Of a stretch of 64,000 nucleotides of DNA, positions 9,371 through 17,528 are shown one piece after another (the first letter of the stretch is position 1; each line of letters begins with the position of its first letter). The notes under the pieces are model-generated. The model had not been told where the DNA came from, made no database searches, and worked only from the letters and a program-made list of their open reading frames with translations. Source of the DNA: Anaerolineaceae bacterium UBA5404 (GTDB lineage: Bacteria > Chloroflexota > Anaerolineae > Anaerolineales > Anaerolineaceae); contig DHNY01000004.1 of NCBI GenBank assembly GCA_002409625.1, positions 4,207 to 68,206 of the forward strand, read 5' to 3'. A program made the position numbers and the translations under genes.

Positions 9371-10366
9371 TCAATCCTTTTTGCGAAGCAAGTCTAAGCC
9401 CAGAAATTGTTGGCTCAGATCTGGTTCGAAACGCAAAGTGTCCCGTTTGCGGATGAGCGTTTCCTCCAGCAATTGGCGGTTTGCGCGGGTGGCATCTGCC
9501 AGGAAGCCAATAATTACCAAAAGCACACTTGCAATCACCATCGTGCCGCCCAACGTAACACTCTGTATAAAACGCCCACCATTTCCCATGAGGTAATAAA
9601 CCAAAAACCGAATAATGAGCGCGAGGCCGGGCAAACCAACCAAGACCCCACTGATCATGAAACTTCGCAAAGGTTGGTAAAGCAAATAAGAGCGCACAAT
9701 TGCTCCGCCCTGACGCCAAATGAAATGCGCTATGCCTTTATGCAATCGGGATGCCCGTGTGGCAGGATTGGTATGGATAGGCACGCTGGCGATGTTTAAT
9801 TGCGATTTTCCGGCTTGTATGAGGGTGTCCAGGGTGTAGGAATAGGGGTTGTAAACCTGTAAAGGCAACGCCGCATAACGTGAGAAAGCACGAAAACCGC
9901 TGGCAGCATCTGGCACGTTGGTGCTGGAAACCCGACGTACGAAAGCTGTACCGAGCCGCTCAAGCAGGCGTTTGAATGGCGAAAAGTGCATATTTTTAGC
10001 CAGTTGGCGATCGCCGATGACAAGATCATGCGTTTTTTTAAGGATGGGTTGAATAAGCTCAGGAATGTCGCCACCCGGATATTGATTATCGGCGTCTGTA
10101 TTTACGATGATGTCTGCACCCAGGGCAAGTGAAAACTGAATACCATCCATAAACGCACGGGAGAGCCCCCGGTTTTGGCGATGGCGGATGACATAATCAG
10201 CGCCATTGGCAAGGGCGACCTGCGCGGTGTTATCTGTTGACCCATCATCAATGACCACCACTTGAATCTCGTCCACGCCATCAATTTGGCGGGGTAAATC
10301 AGCTAATGCCAGTGGCAATGTTTCGGCTTCGTTATAGGCAGGAATTTGAATGACGAGTTTGGTCAT
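9371..10366 (-). CDS. GT2 glycosyltransferase, dolichyl-phosphate-mannose-synthase-like, with C-terminal membrane segments
   Basis: The protein is 331 residues from ATG 10366. The GT-A domain starts KLVIQIPAYNEAETLPLAL and contains VVIDDGSTDNTAQVA and a DxD-type motif NTDADNQYP near residue 95, then IGDRQL. Two transmembrane helices follow (~235-290), and the end is a charged cytoplasmic tail. This layout matches polyprenyl-phosphate sugar synthases that load a sugar on a lipid carrier at the inner leaflet. The longer reading frame to 10477 overlaps the DUF951 gene; I preferred 10366 because the conserved first strand begins two residues later. The sugar is unknown. Confidence 0.85.
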   Translation of the reverse strand: MTKLVIQIPAYNEAETLPLALADLPRQIDGVDEIQVVVIDDGSTDNTAQVALANGADYVIRHRQNRGLSRAFMDGIQFSLALGADIIVNTDADNQYPGGDIPELIQPILKKTHDLVIGDRQLAKNMHFSPFKRLLERLGTAFVRRVSSTNVPDAASGFRAFSRYAALPLQVYNPYSYTLDTLIQAGKSQLNIASVPIHTNPATRASRLHKGIAHFIWRQGGAIVRSYLLYQPLRSFMISGVLVGLPGLALIIRFLVYYLMGNGGRFIQSVTLGGTMVIASVLLVIIGFLADATRANRQLLEETLIRKRDTLRFEPDLSQQFLGLDLLRKKD

Positions 10367-10382
10367 AAGCTTGCTTACCTTT

Positions 10383-10604
10383 CTATTCTTGGGGCAGAGC
10401 TTTTGGCTCTTCGTTTGGCTTGCCTGGCGTAATGCTTTTGGCGCGACGATTGAGTTCGCGTCGGGTGAGCATAACACGCCTTAGGCAGGTTTGGCATTGG
10501 ATGCCAATATCTGCACCGATGCGGGTAACTTCCCAGACCCAGCCACCACAAGGGTGTTGTTTGCGCATACGCACGAGGTCTCCGATTTGTATATCGGTTA
10601 GCAT
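10383..10604 (-). CDS. DUF951 family protein
   Basis: This is a 73-residue protein. The sequence IGDLVRMRKQHPCGGWVWEV followed by ADIGIQCQTCLRRVMLTR is the DUF951 signature, with HPCG and the CxxC forming a likely zinc site. Members are small, conserved in Firmicutes and Chloroflexota, often next to core genes, and of unknown function; a nucleic-acid-binding role is only a guess. A Pro/Glu-rich tail follows the domain. It lies 16 bases upstream of the GT2 gene and is probably cotranscribed. Confidence 0.85.
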   Translation of the reverse strand: MLTDIQIGDLVRMRKQHPCGGWVWEVTRIGADIGIQCQTCLRRVMLTRRELNRRAKSITPGKPNEEPKALPQE

Positions 10605-10660
10605 GTTGAGATTATAACACCGCGTGTTACAATTTTAAGGTATTATGAAATTGGAGCGCT

Positions 10661-11299
10661 ATGTTTGGTTTGGATTTGCCCACAATCATTAACCGCATCA
10701 TCATTTTGGTGATTGCCTTTACCGTGCACGAGTTTATGCATGCTTTTGTAGCATTTAAATTTGGTGATTTAACAGCCAAAAATGCCGGACGCCTGACCTT
10801 GAATCCATTGGTGCATTTGGATCCACTCGGATCGATCATGTTGCTTTTCGCAGGCTTTGGCTGGGCAAAACCGGTGCCTGTTAACCCTTATGTCATTCGC
10901 CAAAAGAGCCCAGCCGGCTTGATGTTGGTCTCGCTTGCTGGTCCACTGAGTAATTTAACAATGGCTGCTATTGCTGCTGGTGTTTTCAGACTCTTCATTG
11001 CATTGGATAATAGCTGGGTTCCTCCGTCGTGGGTGTCGGCATTTATCCTTGAATTTATCATGATCAACATCTTGCTCTTCTTATTCAACATGATCCCCAT
11101 TGCACCGCTGGACGGGGACAAAGTGCTTGAGTACACCATGCCCAATGCCTGGAGCAAAGTTTTTGACTCTTTTCGGGCAATTGGCCCCTACGTTTTGTTT
11201 GGCGCGCTGATTTTGGGCAGATTCACTGGTTTTAGTTTGTTTAGCTATCTGCTGCATGGTCCGATGTCAAGGATTTTTAATTTCCTGATTGGTTGGTAG
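10661..11299 (+). CDS. Site-2 protease family (M50) membrane metalloprotease
   Basis: This 212-residue protein has about five hydrophobic helices. The zinc motif HEFMHA is in the first helix (residues 25-30), and the second ligand motif NMIPIAPLDGDKVL is near residue 145. It is of the short M50 type without a PDZ domain, similar to Bacillus YwhC-like proteases that cut membrane-embedded substrates. The first helix carries the HExxH. The end overlaps the next gene's longest frame. Substrate is unknown; regulated intramembrane proteolysis is inferred from the family. Confidence 0.9.
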   Translation: MFGLDLPTIINRIIILVIAFTVHEFMHAFVAFKFGDLTAKNAGRLTLNPLVHLDPLGSIMLLFAGFGWAKPVPVNPYVIRQKSPAGLMLVSLAGPLSNLTMAAIAAGVFRLFIALDNSWVPPSWVSAFILEFIMINILLFLFNMIPIAPLDGDKVLEYTMPNAWSKVFDSFRAIGPYVLFGALILGRFTGFSLFSYLLHGPMSRIFNFLIGW

Positions 11300-11304
11300 T
11301 TTTA

Positions 11305-11604
11305 ATGGCATTTTATTGTTACATGGTGGAATGTGCCAATGGCGCGCTTTACACCGGCTGGACAACTGATCCGCTAAGGCGTGAAAAAGAGCATAACGCT
11401 GGTCGAGGCGCGCGTTATACCCGCATGAACGGACCGGTGCGATTGGTTTATGTTGAGGAACTGCTCAATCGGATTGAAGCGCAAAAGCGAGAATTGCAAA
11501 TAAAAGGACTGAATTCCATCTACAAGCGCAGATTAATTGATACTGAGGGAAATATTATTGCCACGCTAACCGAGGAAAAACCATTAAACGGTTGTGAACA
11601 ATAG
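11305..11604 (+). CDS. GIY-YIG nuclease domain protein (UPF0213/YhbQ type)
   Basis: This is a 99-residue single-domain protein. FYCYMVECANGALYTGWTTD is the GIY-YIG core, followed by R-R-E-K-E-H and G-A-R-Y-T, then EAQKRELQIKGL with the catalytic-side Glu/Lys. Family members are small stand-alone nucleases linked to DNA repair or transfer, mostly uncharacterised. The ATG at 11305 is preferred over an upstream in-frame TTG at 11293 that overlaps the protease stop. Confidence 0.88.
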   Translation: MAFYCYMVECANGALYTGWTTDPLRREKEHNAGRGARYTRMNGPVRLVYVEELLNRIEAQKRELQIKGLNSIYKRRLIDTEGNIIATLTEEKPLNGCEQ

Positions 11605-11609
11605 GCTGG

Positions 11610-12236
11610 TTAATAAATTCGCCGCGAACTTACGATGAGTAAGACCACTCCTAAAAAGACCAAAGCAAAAATCCCATAAGCCAAGTAACGTGAGTTGTTG
11701 GTAAATACGCGTTCTAATAAACCCTGGCTGACTTCAGGCAGAGGTGTGATGGTTGGCGTAAGCTCGGGCGTGGGTTCAAAAAGGAGAGGCATAACTTCTG
11801 CTTCTTCATCTGCGACTTCAAAGTCTTCAGGCGTCTCTGTGGGTTCTGGCGTAGGCGCTTCAACTTTTTTAATGATTAAGATGTCCCCAGGGTTGATAAT
11901 GCTATCAATGGTAATGTTGTTGAGGGCGAGAATTTCTTGTAAGTTGACGCCATAAAGATCTGCGATATGAAAAAGAAATTGCGCTTCAAGCACGGTGTGT
12001 TTGATGTAGCCATCTGGTCCGGGTGTTGCGGTTTGGGTGTAAAGTTCCACCGGGTATGTTGGAATAATTACAGGTGTGGGCACTTCTTGATCCTGCTGAG
12101 CTTGAATACTCGTGTGAATTGCATGGGAAGTCTGGTTCGCAGGTAAATCAAAAGAAGCCAAGCCGGGCTTGGTGGATGTGAAACTAAAAATGATGAACCC
12201 CACTGCGAGTAGTACGGAAATAAATCTTTTTTGCAT
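11610..12236 (-). CDS. LysM-domain membrane-anchored protein
   Basis: The protein is 208 residues from ATG 12236. It has an N-terminal signal sequence (KRFISVLLAVGFIIFSFTS), then a single LysM-like motif near residues 75-125 (HTVLEAQFLFHIADLYGV ... NPGDILII), a Pro/Thr/Glu-rich linker, and a C-terminal transmembrane helix (YGIFALVFLGVVLLIVSSRR) with positive residues after it. It is probably a type I membrane protein with LysM outside, binding peptidoglycan. It converges on the GIY-YIG gene with 5 bases between stops. Confidence 0.8.
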   Translation of the reverse strand: MQKRFISVLLAVGFIIFSFTSTKPGLASFDLPANQTSHAIHTSIQAQQDQEVPTPVIIPTYPVELYTQTATPGPDGYIKHTVLEAQFLFHIADLYGVNLQEILALNNITIDSIINPGDILIIKKVEAPTPEPTETPEDFEVADEEAEVMPLLFEPTPELTPTITPLPEVSQGLLERVFTNNSRYLAYGIFALVFLGVVLLIVSSRRIY

Positions 12237-12384
12237 AGTCAACTTGCGACTTCTTCTTCTGGCATTATTATAGCTGAAAAGAAGGTTTTGTGAATTTGCA
12301 AGCAAAAATGCCCCTTATTTGATAGGACTGCGCCAGAAGTCCATAGCACAATTGGGATATAATCATCTTTACGGTATTTTAGAT

Positions 12385-13113
12385 ATGAGAAAAATAATCC
12401 TGCTCATAAGCCTGATATTAATGGGATTTATTTCTGCTTGTGCACCTGTAAACACAAGGGATAGTGAACCCTTTGATCCCGTAGCGGCAACGATCTTGGC
12501 ATTGGATGCTGAGGCAACTGCTAAATCTATGACCATAAAGCCTACCGCAATATTAACTTTAGCTCCATCGGCGACCTTTGTCCCTACCAAGGTTGAAGCC
12601 ACACCAACACTTTCACCAACACCGGCACCAACCGCGATTCCTTTTGAGGGCTTTTTGAAACACTTTCGGTTTTACCGGGCGTGGTGGTATGAAGGTAAAA
12701 CCTTCTTCTATTTCCTTAATGCCGGCATTGATTTTACAATGTACGCCAAAGCCGATGATTATTTGCTTAATTGCGAGTCAGACCCAAAAAATCCAAGTGG
12801 TATGATCTGTGAACATGAAGGCAAAATTGAAGAAGATGATATGGATTTTGCTTTTTATCTTGATGAAACGCGACAAGACCCTGTGTTTGAACATCGCTAC
12901 AACGCCGAATTGAAAGACAACACGATATATCATTATCAATACGACTGTCCGGACCGGGGCAAAAACGTGTCCTGCGTTTCTGAATATCGCCTTTATGATG
13001 GAAGGTGTTATTATTCACACACTTGTTATGATGCTTGCGGTTTGTACTATTCAAAAGATAATTTACCCAAGGAATTTAAGGAGTTTCAGGGCTTTACAAC
13101 GCCTTGTAATTAG
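12385..13113 (+). CDS. Lipoprotein with six-cysteine C-terminal domain, paralogue 1
   Basis: The protein is 242 residues from ATG 12385. The lipobox is ISAC, then an Ala/Thr/Pro-rich linker (TPTLSPTPAPTAIP). An extra region (~92-185) is absent from the three downstream paralogues and is rich in aromatic and acidic residues (FLKHFRFYRAWWYEGKTFFY). The C-terminal domain follows, with the pattern C-P-x2-G-x-N-x-S-C-x2-E-Y-R, then C-x5-C-Y-D-A-C-G and a final P-C. A TATAAT at 12358-12363 is the only promoter element I see, and there is no good Shine-Dalgarno. It heads a run of four tightly packed paralogues. Function is unknown; a disulphide-bonded extracellular domain is likely. Confidence 0.75.
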   Translation: MRKIILLISLILMGFISACAPVNTRDSEPFDPVAATILALDAEATAKSMTIKPTAILTLAPSATFVPTKVEATPTLSPTPAPTAIPFEGFLKHFRFYRAWWYEGKTFFYFLNAGIDFTMYAKADDYLLNCESDPKNPSGMICEHEGKIEEDDMDFAFYLDETRQDPVFEHRYNAELKDNTIYHYQYDCPDRGKNVSCVSEYRLYDGRCYYSHTCYDACGLYYSKDNLPKEFKEFQGFTTPCN

Positions 13114-13686
13114 ATGAATCTGATCATTTCCACGGTAAAGAAAAAGCGAGTAAACATCCCTGAAATTGGGGTTTTATTTGTGCTAACTTTTGTGCTTTTG
13201 TCTTCCTGTTCGACCACTCCCAGCCAAAACTATCTGCCTACGGGTATTATGAAGGAGGGTCTCAAAGAAAGCTGGACTCCGACCCCAACCTCAACGTCTA
13301 CGGCAACCTCTACGCCTACAATAACCCATACCGCAACAGCCACGTGTACTGCCACACCAAGCTATACGCCGAGCCATACGCCCAGTTTTACGCCTACTTC
13401 TACGAGAACACCCACGCCACCACCAACTGATTTACCCAGTGTCTGGGCACCTAACCCAGGCTTAATTTGGCCGAGGGCGGATTTTACGCAGGCGGATATA
13501 TGGTGGGATCACAGTAATAACTGCCCTGAACGGGGCACAAATATCAGCTGTGAAACTGAATACCGCAATTATAGTGGCCGTTGTCTGGTTGGCATGAGTT
13601 GCTTTGATGCTTGTGGTGCTTACTATGGTGTTGATACAATAAAGTATGGTAGTGGCGATTATACTTTTTCTGGTCCCTGCCATTAG
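13114..13686 (+). CDS. Lipoprotein with six-cysteine C-terminal domain, paralogue 2
   Basis: This 190-residue protein starts at an ATG that directly abuts the previous stop. The signal ends in lipobox LSSC. A long Thr/Pro/Ser repeat linker (residues ~50-105, TPTSTSTATSTPT type) separates it from the C-terminal domain: NCPERGTNISCETEYR, then GRCLVGMSCFDACGAYYGVD and a terminal P-C-H. Just before that domain lies WPRADFTQADIWWDHS, which is also seen in paralogue 3 (WPKADFSQHDVWWG). No Shine-Dalgarno is visible, suggesting translational coupling. Confidence 0.78.
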   Translation: MNLIISTVKKKRVNIPEIGVLFVLTFVLLSSCSTTPSQNYLPTGIMKEGLKESWTPTPTSTSTATSTPTITHTATATCTATPSYTPSHTPSFTPTSTRTPTPPPTDLPSVWAPNPGLIWPRADFTQADIWWDHSNNCPERGTNISCETEYRNYSGRCLVGMSCFDACGAYYGVDTIKYGSGDYTFSGPCH

Positions 13687-13687
13687 G

Positions 13688-14203
13688 ATGAAAATGTTAA
13701 GACATAAGTCACATAAGGTCTTGGGTTTTATACTTTGCCTGTCAATGTTTACTTTGTTTTTAAGTGCATGCGCGGAAAAAACAGATTATCAGGCAACTTA
13801 TACGGCGTTTTGGGAAAACTTGCCAACTGATACGCCCTTCCCAACGGATACGCCAACACCCTTACCAACCAACACCCACACACCCAGCCCAAGCCCCAGT
13901 GCCACAGCAAGCCACACAGCAACACAGGAACCGACTGAGACCTTGACGCCTACCTGGCAACCCAACCCGTATCTTACTTGGCCAAAAGCAGATTTTAGTC
14001 AACATGATGTGTGGTGGGGTGGTGATGCCTGGTGTCCATCACGTGGTGAAAATGTGAGTTGTGAGATTGAATATCGGCAATATAGTAATGGCTGTTTTGT
14101 GGGTATGACTTGTTTTGATGCTTGTGGCAAGTATTATGGCGTTGATACGATTAAATACGGCATTGGCAGTTACACTTTTTCCTTACCTTGTAATGACGAC
14201 TAA
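13688..14203 (+). CDS. Lipoprotein with six-cysteine C-terminal domain, paralogue 3
   Basis: The protein is 171 residues from ATG 13688, one base after the previous stop. The lipobox is LSAC. Residues after the Cys read TDYQATYTAFWENLPTDTP, nearly the same as in paralogue 4 (IDYGATYTAFWESLPSDTP), so these two share a second conserved block. A Pro/Thr/Ser linker follows, then the six-cysteine domain (WCPSRGENVSCEIEYR, CFVGMTCFDACGKYYGVDTI, LPCN). It is closest to paralogue 2 in the domain and to paralogue 4 at the N-terminus. Confidence 0.78.
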   Translation: MKMLRHKSHKVLGFILCLSMFTLFLSACAEKTDYQATYTAFWENLPTDTPFPTDTPTPLPTNTHTPSPSPSATASHTATQEPTETLTPTWQPNPYLTWPKADFSQHDVWWGGDAWCPSRGENVSCEIEYRQYSNGCFVGMTCFDACGKYYGVDTIKYGIGSYTFSLPCNDD

Positions 14204-14210
14204 TTATCAC

Positions 14211-14705
14211 ATGAAACTGAAACGCATTTTTCTTTTACTTCTCATAACCCTTTTGGTTGCGGCTTGTGTGCCTAAGATTGATTATGGCGCAACTTATACT
14301 GCATTTTGGGAAAGCTTGCCCAGCGATACGCCGATTCCAAGTGATACACCCTTTCCAAGCGATACGCCCACGCCCAAGCTTAGCCATGCGCCAAGCCTTA
14401 GTCCGAGCAGTACTTGGACAGTTGTGCCATCAGAAACCCCCACAGAAACGGTGACGCCAACGCTGGCATTAACTGCCCGCCTCATTTGGCCACGCGCAAA
14501 TTTTGGTCCTCAACATGTAACCTGGCGGAGTGAAAGCTGCCCTCAGGAAGGGAATAACCTATCTTGCGAAGTTGAATACAGGACAGACGAGCACCTTAAC
14601 TGCTATGTGGGCATGACCTGTTATGATGCCTGTGGCTGGTTTTATTCTGTGAATACCATTCCAGATCATGTTGGACCCAATTATGGCTCTAGTCCTTGTT
14701 GGTAA
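14211..14705 (+). CDS. Lipoprotein with six-cysteine C-terminal domain, paralogue 4
   Basis: The protein is 164 residues from ATG 14211, seven bases after the previous stop. The basic signal MKLKR is followed by a hydrophobic core and lipobox VAAC. The ATYTAFWESLPSD block, a repeat linker (DTPIPSDTPFPSDTPTP) and the six-cysteine domain follow (SCPQEGNNLSCEVEYR, CYVGMTCYDACGWFYSV, PCW). Last gene of the set; a hairpin terminator follows 20 bases later. Confidence 0.78.
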   Translation: MKLKRIFLLLLITLLVAACVPKIDYGATYTAFWESLPSDTPIPSDTPFPSDTPTPKLSHAPSLSPSSTWTVVPSETPTETVTPTLALTARLIWPRANFGPQHVTWRSESCPQEGNNLSCEVEYRTDEHLNCYVGMTCYDACGWFYSVNTIPDHVGPNYGSSPCW

Positions 14706-14724
14706 AGTTTTATCGATTAAATGA

Positions 14725-14758
14725 AAACCAGACTGAGCTACGCACCAGTCTGGTTTCT
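14725..14758. terminator. Bidirectional terminator between lipoprotein cluster and kinase
   Basis: A 10-bp perfect stem (14725-14734 with 14747-14756) with a 12-base loop is flanked by A on the left and T on the right. It lies between two convergent genes. Confidence 0.75.
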
Positions 14759-14777
14759 TTTATAAATTGAGTTTCTT

Positions 14778-16118
14778 TTAATACTTGTAAATACCGCCAC
14801 CGATGAATTCGCGGGTGACAGAGTTTTCTGGCACCATGCTATCATCTTCCACGGCGTCAATTTCCTTGAAGAGTTCATTGACCCTCGTGGCGCGTTCGTA
14901 GGCATCAACCCGCAAAGGATCATTTTTTAAGCTCTCAGCCCACTCTGCAAAGTTCGCGCCAAGTTTTGCTTTATACAGAGGCAGTTCGTAAGGCATGCCT
15001 GAGTTAACAACCGTATCAGCTGTTGTGCTGTAAGGAATGATGTGCCTTAGTTCACTGCTGCGCACATAATGCCAATGTAGCAAGGTTTGCAAGGGATCAT
15101 AAGCGCGGAAACTGGCATCACGCAACATGCGGCGCATAAGGCGGATGTCTGTCCAACGGGCGTAATGACCCTGGCTGTCTTTCATTTGCAGAAGTGGTTC
15201 GATGTAAAGCTTAAACTTGAGTGAATCGTCAATATCCGCGGTCATATCCGGGTGTAAACCGTGCAGACTGTCGATGAGCACAATTTCGTGCTCTTCCAGG
15301 TGCATGGGTGTGTGGTCTGGATGGCTTTTGCCGGTTTTGAAGTCATAATACGGAATGCGCACTTCATTGCCAGCAAAAAGTTCAACCAGGTGTTCATTGA
15401 TGAGGGCGAGATTTAAGGCTTGAGGCGTTTCAAAATCATAGTCGCCAAATTCATCTTTGGGATGGAGCTCAAGGTCAAAAAAGTAATGGTCGATGTTTAA
15501 GGTTTTAAGCTTGAAGCCTTGTTTGGCGAGGTGTTCGCCAATGATGGTTGTTGTGGTGGTTTTGCCACTGGAACTGGGTCCAACCACGAAAACCATACGA
15601 ATATCGTCTTGGCGCTCTAAAATGAGATTTGCAGCGTTTTCGACATCTTCAAAGTATGCCGCTTCAGCTGCGGTGATGATTTCATGGAATTTGCCGGCAC
15701 GAATCTTTTGGTTGAGGTGCTGGGTGGTGTGCACTTCATGCGAAACTGCCCAATCAAGCGATTGCCAGAGCTTGTGCCAGGGGATATTGCCTGAGGGCAT
15801 GCTGTCGCGGTCACTGCGTTTGGCACGTTGGCGGGCGCGCTCATTGCGGTAAAGGATGTAAGCCTTGGCAACTGTGGCGTAATTGTTTTCAATCAGTTTT
15901 TGTTCAACCAGGTCTTGCACATTTTCAACGTTGGGTATCTCGCCAGGAAGAAGTTGTTCTTCCAAAGCGGCAACCACTTGACGGGCGACTTCGTTGGCGG
16001 CTTCACGGTCGCGATTGCCAACCGCAACCGAGGCGCGATAAATAGCGTTGGCAATCCGATTTGGTGTAAAAACAACCTGGCTGCCATCACGCTTGATAAT
16101 ATGAGTGATTTTGCTCAT
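14778..16118 (-). CDS. Nucleoside (uridine-type) kinase with N-terminal ATP-cone
   Basis: This 446-residue protein is a two-part fusion. Residues 1-~95 form an ATP-cone: IIKRDGSQVVFTPNRIANAI, then VQDLVEQKLIENNYATVAKA and YRNERARQR, as in NrdR and NrdA/NrdD. Residues ~170-446 form a PRK/uridine-kinase domain with Walker A VGPSSSGKTTTTTI, an acidic substrate motif NIDHYFFDLELHP, and EIVLIDSLHGLHPDM as Walker B. The ATP-cone is normally an allosteric dATP/ATP sensor, so nucleotide feedback on the kinase is an inference. It is divergent from frr. Confidence 0.85.
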   Translation of the reverse strand: MSKITHIIKRDGSQVVFTPNRIANAIYRASVAVGNRDREAANEVARQVVAALEEQLLPGEIPNVENVQDLVEQKLIENNYATVAKAYILYRNERARQRAKRSDRDSMPSGNIPWHKLWQSLDWAVSHEVHTTQHLNQKIRAGKFHEIITAAEAAYFEDVENAANLILERQDDIRMVFVVGPSSSGKTTTTTIIGEHLAKQGFKLKTLNIDHYFFDLELHPKDEFGDYDFETPQALNLALINEHLVELFAGNEVRIPYYDFKTGKSHPDHTPMHLEEHEIVLIDSLHGLHPDMTADIDDSLKFKLYIEPLLQMKDSQGHYARWTDIRLMRRMLRDASFRAYDPLQTLLHWHYVRSSELRHIIPYSTTADTVVNSGMPYELPLYKAKLGANFAEWAESLKNDPLRVDAYERATRVNELFKEIDAVEDDSMVPENSVTREFIGGGIYKY

Positions 16119-16199
16119 GGTAAACTCCTTTATAGAGTAAATCTGTTACGCTACAAGTATACTAAAGGCTATACACTCGCGCAAAACTCGTACATCTTG

Positions 16200-16236
16200 T
16201 AAAATAGAGTACTGGAGAGAAACACAAGAGGAGGTT
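16200..16236 (+). promoter_or_regulatory. frr promoter -10 and Shine-Dalgarno
   Basis: TAAAAT at 16200-16205 lies 35 bases upstream of the frr ATG. A strong ribosome binding site, GAGGAGG, sits at about 16229-16235. A good -35 box is not obvious. Confidence 0.5.
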
Positions 16237-16239
16237 CCT

Positions 16240-16797
16240 ATGATAGATGATCTGTTGAGAGAAACAAAAACCCGCATGCAAAGCGCATTGGATGTGCTGG
16301 AAGAAGACCTGTTGGGCATCCGCACTGGACGTGCTTCACCCGCATTGGTGGAAAAGCTTCAGATAGAGTATTACGGCAGCAACGTGTCCTTGATTCAGCT
16401 CGCCACAATCAGCGTGCCAGAGTCGCGTCAGTTGCTTATCCGTCCCTTTGATGGCTCTTCATTAAAAATGATTGAACGTGCCATCCAGGCTTCTGATCTT
16501 GGCTTGACGCCAAACAATGATGGCAAGGTGATACGCCTCAACCTGCCACCACTCACCGAAGAACGCCGACGGGATTTGGTGAAATTGGTCAACAACCGAT
16601 TGGAAGAAGGTCGCGTTGCCATCCGAAACATCCGCCGTGATGTTCTAAAGGATTTGCGCGACTTCGAAAAAGAAAAGATGATATCAGAAGACGAACTCAA
16701 ACGCGCCGAAGAGGACTTCAACAAAATGACCAATGAGTATGTTGATGAAGTAAGCGTGATTGGAGAACGCAAAGAAAAAGAAATAATGGAGTTCTAG
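16240..16797 (+). CDS. frr: Ribosome recycling factor
   Basis: RRF works with EF-G to split post-termination ribosomes. The 185 residues equal the family length. Motifs are LGIRTGRASPALVEKLQIEYYG near residue 26, SVPESRQLLIRPFDGSSLKM, and the C-terminal coiled coil RNIRRDVLKDLRDFEKEKMI. It is the first gene of frr-uppS-cdsA, a classic bacterial order. pyrH, which often precedes frr, is absent here. Confidence 0.98.
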   Translation: MIDDLLRETKTRMQSALDVLEEDLLGIRTGRASPALVEKLQIEYYGSNVSLIQLATISVPESRQLLIRPFDGSSLKMIERAIQASDLGLTPNNDGKVIRLNLPPLTEERRRDLVKLVNNRLEEGRVAIRNIRRDVLKDLRDFEKEKMISEDELKRAEEDFNKMTNEYVDEVSVIGERKEKEIMEF

Positions 16798-16800
16798 CCG

Positions 16801-17520
16801 ATGGCAAAAAACGAATCGCTTGCGCGCGTGCCTGTGCACGTGGGTATCATCATGGATGGAAATGGGCGTTGGGCAAAAGAACGTGGCTTACCACGCCTGC
16901 TTGGACATCGGGCGGGTACCAAAAACCTACGGCGTGTCATTCGCGCGGCAGCTGATGCAGGGGTGAAATACATCAGCTTTTACGCCTTTTCGACCGAGAA
17001 TTGGAAACGTCCCAATGATGAAGTAAGCGGTCTGATGGACCTTTTGGCTGAGTTTATTGATAACGAGGTGCGCGATTTGCACAAAGAAAACGCGCGCCTC
17101 TTACATATTGGACATCTGGATGGTTTGTCGCCGACGCTGAAGAAAAAGGTTGAAAACGCGGTTGAACTCACCAAAGATAACACCCGCATTAATGTGATTA
17201 TCGCGTTCAACTATGGCGGACGCGATGAGATAATCACGGGCATTCGCAAGCTGATTGCTCAAGGCGTTCCTGCCGAAGAAGTGACTGATGAAAAATTGAG
17301 CTCAGTCCTTTTTACGGCAGACATCCCTGACCCTGATTTGATTATTCGCACCTCTGGTGAACAGCGCACCAGCAATTTTATGATTTGGCAGGCAGCTTAC
17401 AGCGAATGGTCTTTTCCTAAAACGTATTGGCCAGATTTTGATGAAAAAGCATTGCTTCAGGAACTGGAAAACTTCGCCCAGCGTGAAAGGCGCTTTGGCG
17501 CGATAAGCGAACAACTCTAA
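16801..17520 (+). CDS. uppS: Isoprenyl transferase (undecaprenyl diphosphate synthase type)
   Basis: This cis-prenyltransferase makes the C55 carrier for peptidoglycan and other wall polymers. It is 239 residues with the catalytic Asp in HVGIIMDGNGRWAKERGL and the motif LLGHRAGTKNLRRV. FYAFSTENWKRP and DLIIRTSGEQRTSNFMIWQ follow, then AYSEWSFPKTYWPDF. It lies 3 bases after frr and is followed by cdsA after 8 bases. Confidence 0.96.
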   Translation: MAKNESLARVPVHVGIIMDGNGRWAKERGLPRLLGHRAGTKNLRRVIRAAADAGVKYISFYAFSTENWKRPNDEVSGLMDLLAEFIDNEVRDLHKENARLLHIGHLDGLSPTLKKKVENAVELTKDNTRINVIIAFNYGGRDEIITGIRKLIAQGVPAEEVTDEKLSSVLFTADIPDPDLIIRTSGEQRTSNFMIWQAAYSEWSFPKTYWPDFDEKALLQELENFAQRERRFGAISEQL

Positions 17521-17528
17521 GCGAACCC

